Assembly (NCBI GenBank): GCA_015680685.1
Contig: MNCI01003795.1
Span: forward strand, 112,679 to 176,678
DNA: 64,000 bases
From: Gnetum montanum
Taxonomy: Eukaryota > Streptophyta > Gnetopsida > Gnetales > Gnetaceae
Direction: 5' to 3'
In this document: in pieces, positions 63,231 through 64,000 of the stretch
Position numbering within the stretch: the stretch's first letter is position 1
Layout of the letters: the number at the start of each line of letters is the position of its first letter
Program-made: the position numbers and the translations under genes
Notes under the pieces: model-generated
Seen by the model: the letters and a program-made list of their open reading frames with translations, nothing else
Databases searched by the model: none
Told to the model about the DNA's origin: nothing

Positions 63231-64000
63231 AAATTTGAAGAATTAAATAAACTGTTGCACCAAGAAAAGGCCAAAGTTGATGTGGATCAAGAGATCTGTG
63301 TGTCAAAATTTAAAGATTTTCAGTCGTAGGTGTCGAGTGCTTTGGAGATGGCGAAAATTGTTTCCACCACGGCCTTAGATCAAGATTTGTTGAAAAGAGT
63401 TAAAGAACTCACAGTGAGGTGTCTGGAGCTGGAGGAAGAAAAGAAAGCCATGACAGTAGAAATTGAAAAACTTCAAAAGAAAATTAAACTATCAAATAGG
63501 CCTATCTTGTTTCTGATAGTGAAGGAACTATCAAATAGGCCTATCTTGTTTCTCATAGGGAAGGAGGGTCTCATTGTAGATTGGATCTTGGTGCTGAAGG
63601 CAAAGCTCTGCAACAACACATCAGATTGTTATTACTCTTCCAACCCTCATTTGTCAAGGTTTTTAAGAATTGTAACGTGGGTGAGGTCACCGTTGTGATG
63701 AAAAATATAGTGACTGGGTCAAGATAGTATTGATTAAAGCATTTAAAAAGGGTGCCTGCATCATCACTGAAATTTCAGAGAAGAAATTGGGGATGATGCA
63801 AGCGAAGGGGTGGTCAACTCTCTATGATGACCACTTGACACCGTTGACAGTGAAGCTGATTTAGTAATATTGTCGATTCGAGAATAAAGTGGCACTTATG
63901 AAGTTGTCATGTTATTCCTTAATTCCAACATCGATAAGTCCTTGGTTACAAAGTTTCTGTACCATTTGTCAAAGTGGACAGATCTGGAAGAGTTCAGGTA
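63231..64000 (+). pseudogene. Unrecognised coiled-coil region and copy 2 of the direct repeat (runs off the window)
   Basis: 63330-63480 encodes a coiled coil (LLKRVKELTVRCLELEEEKK AMTVEIEKLQKKIKL), preceded by LNKLLHQEKAKVDVD. A 39-bp in-frame duplication follows (LSNRPILFLIVKE / LSNRPILFLIGKE, 63489 and 63528). From 63594 the sequence repeats copy 1: LQQHIRLLLLF, VKVFKNCNVGEVT, then 'aagcatttaaaaagg', and 'ccaacatcgataagtc' near the end. Whether copy 2 continues beyond the window is unknown. Confidence 0.4.

Noticed and set aside
1-64000. tRNA or rRNA genes, bacterial-type operons, riboswitches
   Set aside because: None were recognised; tRNA-like matches are SINE promoters without cloverleaf structure or are LTR primer binding sites.

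Overview
This window reads as nuclear DNA of a large-genome seed plant. It has one widely spread intron-exon gene, AT-rich introns up to about 25 kb, and dense decayed LTR retrotransposons, L1-type and RTE-type LINEs and tRNA-derived SINEs. Introns this large would suit a gymnosperm, but the sequence alone does not fix the species.

The only convincing host gene is on the + strand. Nine exons between 17953 and 61930 encode a protein of about 277 residues with an N-terminal homeodomain and a C-terminal SAWADEE domain, i.e. a SAWADEE HOMEODOMAIN HOMOLOG (SHH1/SHH2 class). In Arabidopsis SHH1 reads H3K9 methylation and helps recruit Pol IV for RNA-directed DNA methylation. All exon junctions keep frame. 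Intron 4 is about 25.6 kb and intron 5 about 9.6 kb, both packed with retroelements, so a gene of the transposon-silencing pathway carries a heavy transposon load itself.

Left part (1-16100), minus strand: a head-to-tail array of Athila-like LTR elements that share LTRs (LTR-internal-LTR-internal-LTR). Each unit has a primer binding site matching the 3' end of tRNA-Asp, a decayed gag, a long internal stretch without coding potential where pol would be expected, and an envelope-like or 'plant transposon protein'-like ORF. No reverse transcriptase or integrase is seen, so these are non-autonomous elements. CpG-rich palindromes occur just upstream of TATA-like boxes in two different parts of the array.

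Intron 4 (21165-46731) holds, in order: the 3' end of a Ty1/copia element (-), a decayed Ty3/gypsy chromovirus-like pol (-), L1-type LINE-A (+), a 1.2 kb inverted-repeat structure, LINE-B (-), LINE-C (-), and a coiled-coil ORF remnant (-). LINE-A and LINE-C share a conserved segment after the usual zinc-finger region, and LINE-C adds a further coiled-coil ORF before its 3' tail. I do not recognise either.

Intron 5 (46796-56381) holds a gypsy integrase fragment, an RTE fragment, a copia element with an initiator-Met PBS and a recombined 3' side, a LINE 3' tail, and two RTE-LINE pieces meeting tail to tail. Introns 6 to 8 carry SINEs, short tandem duplications and an acidic ORF remnant. The right end (62160-64000) is a directly repeated, decayed coding region of a family I cannot name. 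A single N at 12119 inside a perfect 47-bp duplication marks a probable assembly join.
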